DNA from: DASUSF01 sp036375275 | GTDB taxonomy: Bacteria; Pseudomonadota; Alphaproteobacteria; Geminicoccales; Geminicoccaceae | Assembly (NCBI GenBank): GCA_036375275.1 | Contig: DASUSF010000159.1 | Coordinates: forward strand, 1 to 15,076 | DNA length: 15,076 nucleotides | Direction of reading: 5' to 3' | Shown here: piece after piece, positions 13,579-15,076 of the stretch | How the letters are laid out: the number at the start of each line of letters is the position of its first letter | Position numbering within the stretch: the first letter of the stretch is position 1 | Program-made: the position numbers and the translations under genes | Notes under the pieces: model-generated | The model's input: the letters and a program-made list of their open reading frames with translations, nothing else | What the model was told of the DNA's origin: nothing | Database searches by the model: none

Positions 13579-13767
13579 ATGGCCAAGGACGAGGACGACC
13601 TGCCGGTCACCCGGACGAGCAAGCCGCCGGATCTCGGCCACTGGTCGATCGAGGAGCTCGAGGCCTACATCCGGCGCCTCGAGGGCGAGATCGAGCGGGC
13701 GCGCGCGCAGATCGCGGCCAAGCAGTCGTTCCGGGGCGCCGCGGAAGCTCTGTTCAAGAAGCGCTGA
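13579..13767 (+). CDS. DUF1192 family small protein
   Basis: Protein of 62 residues matching the alphaproteobacterial DUF1192 pattern: an acidic N-terminus (AKDEDDLPV), a middle segment LGHWSIEELEAYIRRLEGEI with a short predicted coiled coil, and the ending AAKQSFRGAAEALFKKR. The function is unknown; there is no signal peptide or membrane segment. ATG 13579 has GGAGGG at 13570-13575, close to the start. It lies 17 bp after the ArsR/SmtB gene and 3 bp before the NUDIX gene, so co-transcription is likely. Its presence is the best taxonomic hint in the window. Confidence 0.88.
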   Translation: MAKDEDDLPVTRTSKPPDLGHWSIEELEAYIRRLEGEIERARAQIAAKQSFRGAAEALFKKR

Positions 13768-13770
13768 GGG

Positions 13771-14337
13771 ATGCGGTTCTGCCCGGCCTGCGGCGGACCG
13801 GTCGAGCTCCGGACACCGCCGGGCGACACCGCCGAGCGCCACGTCTGCGGCCGCTGCGCGACGATCCACTACCTGAACCCGAAGGTCGTCGTCGGCGCGG
13901 TGTGCAGCCACGCCGACCGGGTCCTCCTCTGCCGCCGGGCGATTCCGCCGCGGCGCGGCTTCTGGACCATCCCGGCCGGCTACCTCGAGATCGGCGAGAG
14001 CACGGAAGCGGGTGCCGCGCGCGAGGCGTGGGAGGAGGCCCGGGCGCGGATCGCGATCCAGGGCCTGCTCGCGGTCTACAACGTGGTCCGGATCCACCAG
14101 GTGCAGATCCTCTACCGGGCGCATCTGGTGAGCGAAGAGGTGGCGCCCGGCGAGGAGACGCTGGAGCTCGACCTCTTCCGCTGGCGGGACATCCCCTGGC
14201 CGAAGCTGGCATTCCCGACCGTCTCCTGGGTGCTGAAGCGCGCGATCGAGCTCGAAGGGCGGCCGCCGCCCTACCCGGTCGCGGTCAACCCCGAGGGCAT
14301 CGACCCGCCGGCCTCGCCGGAGCAGCCGTCGAGGTAG
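13771..14337 (+). CDS. NUDIX hydrolase with N-terminal zinc ribbon
   Basis: Enzyme of 188 residues that likely hydrolyses a nucleoside diphosphate linked to another moiety (such as ADP-ribose, NADH or FAD); the exact substrate is unknown. A zinc ribbon FCPACGG...HVCGRCATIHYLNPK provides four cysteines at residues 4, 7, 27 and 30. The NUDIX box is GYLEIGESTEAGAAREAWEE. Its three catalytic Glu and the Arg are intact, while the usual Gly after the EE pair is Arg; related zinc-ribbon NUDIX proteins often lack that Gly. RRGFWTIPAGYLE is typical. It starts 3 bp after the DUF1192 stop, with GAGG upstream overlapping that stop, so the genes are probably coupled. Its last 67 bp overlap the 3' end of the opposite-strand gene, encoding a Pro-rich tail outside the fold. 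Confidence 0.9.
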   Translation: MRFCPACGGPVELRTPPGDTAERHVCGRCATIHYLNPKVVVGAVCSHADRVLLCRRAIPPRRGFWTIPAGYLEIGESTEAGAAREAWEEARARIAIQGLLAVYNVVRIHQVQILYRAHLVSEEVAPGEETLELDLFRWRDIPWPKLAFPTVSWVLKRAIELEGRPPPYPVAVNPEGIDPPASPEQPSR

Positions 14338-15076
14338 GCGAGGAGCGCCTCCCGGATCGGGAGGATCCCCTTGTAGCGCGCCATCGGCTCCGGCATCTCG
14401 CGCAGCCGGGCGGCGAGCGCCGGCGCCGCGCCGGGCGCCTCGAGCACGCGGGTCAGCGGCTCGATCCGGGTCCGGATGGTGAACAGCACGGCGCCGGTCT
14501 CCGGCAGACGAAGGAGGCTCTGGCGCTCAGTCCGGAACCAGAGCGTCGCCGCCGGTCGCTCGGGATCGAACGCCGTCGCGCTGCCCCGGTGCGCGGGTGG
14601 GAGGAAGGGCTCCGGCGTGTCGACCAGGCTCCAGTTCACCCGCCAGACCGGGCGCGCCGCGTGCAGGCTCTCGAAGAACCGCGCCGCCGGGCCGCCGAGG
14701 CGCGCCCCGAACTCCGGGACCGGGGCGTGGATCGCGCCGAGCGGGCGGTCGAGCTTGTCCCGGAGCGACCAGTGCAGCGGGAAGCAGAGCACACCCGCGG
14801 TCAGCCGGTAGCCGTCCTCCGCCGCCTCCATCAGGCAAAGGTCCTCCGCGACCAGCGCGCCGGCGAGCGCGAGCGGAGCCTCCGCATGGTCCCGGGGCTC
14901 GAACCGGCGGCCGCTCGCCCGTTCGACCAGGGCCCCGTCCAGGTCCAGGATCTGATCCGGGAAGCGGCGCAGCAGGTGCGCGATGATCCGCTCCGCGGCC
15001 TCGGCCTGCGCCGGCAGCGAACCCGGCGTGGCCGCGACCACCTCGTCCCGGCGGCTGCGGAGCAGCTCCCGGCGCA
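14271..15076 (-). CDS. HODM/DUF3445 family protein (haem-dependent oxidative N-demethylase-like), 5' end outside window
   Basis: At least 267 residues are visible. A GTG at 15041 exists, but the frame stays open to the window edge with family-like sequence (RRELLRSRRDEVVAATPGS), so the true start is most likely upstream. Family landmarks are EAAERIIAHLLRRFP, LVAEDLCLM, GYRLTAGVLCFPLHWSLRDK, RPLGAIHAPVPEF, RPVWRVNWSLVDTPEPFLP, LWFRTERQSLLRLPETGAVL and FTIRTRIEPL, followed by MARYKGI. DUF3445/HODM_asu-like proteins include the haem-binding subunit of oxidative N-demethylases and of dimethylamine monooxygenase. Many members stand alone and are uncharacterised. No reductase or other subunit gene is visible. 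The short hydrophilic C-terminus (CSGEAGGSMPSGLTATG) is encoded within the overlap with the NUDIX gene. Confidence 0.85.
   Translation of the reverse strand, partial: RRELLRSRRDEVVAATPGSLPAQAEAAERIIAHLLRRFPDQILDLDGALVERASGRRFEPRDHAEAPLALAGALVAEDLCLMEAAEDGYRLTAGVLCFPLHWSLRDKLDRPLGAIHAPVPEFGARLGGPAARFFESLHAARPVWRVNWSLVDTPEPFLPPAHRGSATAFDPERPAATLWFRTERQSLLRLPETGAVLFTIRTRIEPLTRVLEAPGAAPALAARLREMPEPMARYKGILPIREALLAYLDGCSGEAGGSMPSGLTATG

Noticed and set aside
1..15076. CRISPR arrays, tRNA or rRNA genes, insertion sequences, phage genes, integrase or att sites
   Set aside because: None seen on either strand. The only tandem repeats are the short arrays at 8143-8182 and 13099-13183, which lack repeat-spacer structure.

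Overview
The window is a GC-rich (roughly 70 percent), densely packed chromosomal stretch, most likely from an alphaproteobacterium. The clearest lineage marker is a small DUF1192 protein at 13579-13767, a family known from Alphaproteobacteria. A single-subunit NADH dehydrogenase and a HODM/DUF3445-type gene fit that background. I cannot place it below class. There is no rRNA, tRNA, CRISPR array or transposase. Both edges cut genes: uvrB on the left and a HODM/DUF3445 gene on the right.

Layout. 1-2469 (+): the 3' half of uvrB, then a type II NADH:quinone oxidoreductase. 2483-3514 (-): a CaCA-type cation exchanger whose first alpha-repeat has lost the usual ion-binding residues. 3723-4742 (+): an aldo/keto reductase of the L-fucose/pyridoxal 4-dehydrogenase type, divergent from the exchanger. 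4753-6818 (-): a translationally coupled pair, a divergent peptidase-S51/glutamine-amidotransferase-like protein followed by an enterochelin-esterase-like hydrolase. It is preceded by about 150 bp of strongly palindromic DNA. 7457-7921 (+): an orphan ureE with no other urease gene in the window.

8205-12504 (+) is the most distinctive part. Four overlapping genes encode a secreted di-haem cytochrome c peroxidase/MauG-like protein and a PhnD/PhnC/PhnE-type ABC importer (binding protein, ATPase, permease). An AT-rich upstream region holds a TTGACA promoter candidate, a five-unit octamer array and a TGAACACCTGTTCA palindrome of the ArsR/SmtB operator type. The binding protein departs from PhnD at positions that normally hold phosphonate, so the substrate is probably not an ordinary phosphonate. 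A di-haem enzyme co-expressed with this importer suggests redox chemistry linked to uptake of an unknown substrate. This is the best candidate here for an undescribed system.

12550-13044 (-): a Gpt-type purine phosphoribosyltransferase, separated from the ABC operon by a hairpin that could terminate both strands. 13220-14337 (+): an ArsR/SmtB regulator with a complete SmtB-type alpha5 zinc site, the DUF1192 protein and a zinc-ribbon NUDIX hydrolase. The regulator's upstream region carries a degenerate 13-bp repeat array. 14271-15076 (-): the HODM/DUF3445 gene, whose 3' end overlaps the NUDIX gene tail-to-tail by 67 bp.

The genes do not form one pathway. Recurrent themes are metals and redox (NDH-2, cation exchanger, UreE, di-haem cytochrome, SmtB-like sensor, HODM-like haem protein). 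The SmtB-like regulator and the SmtB-like palindrome before the cytochrome/ABC operon could be functionally connected, but that is inference.
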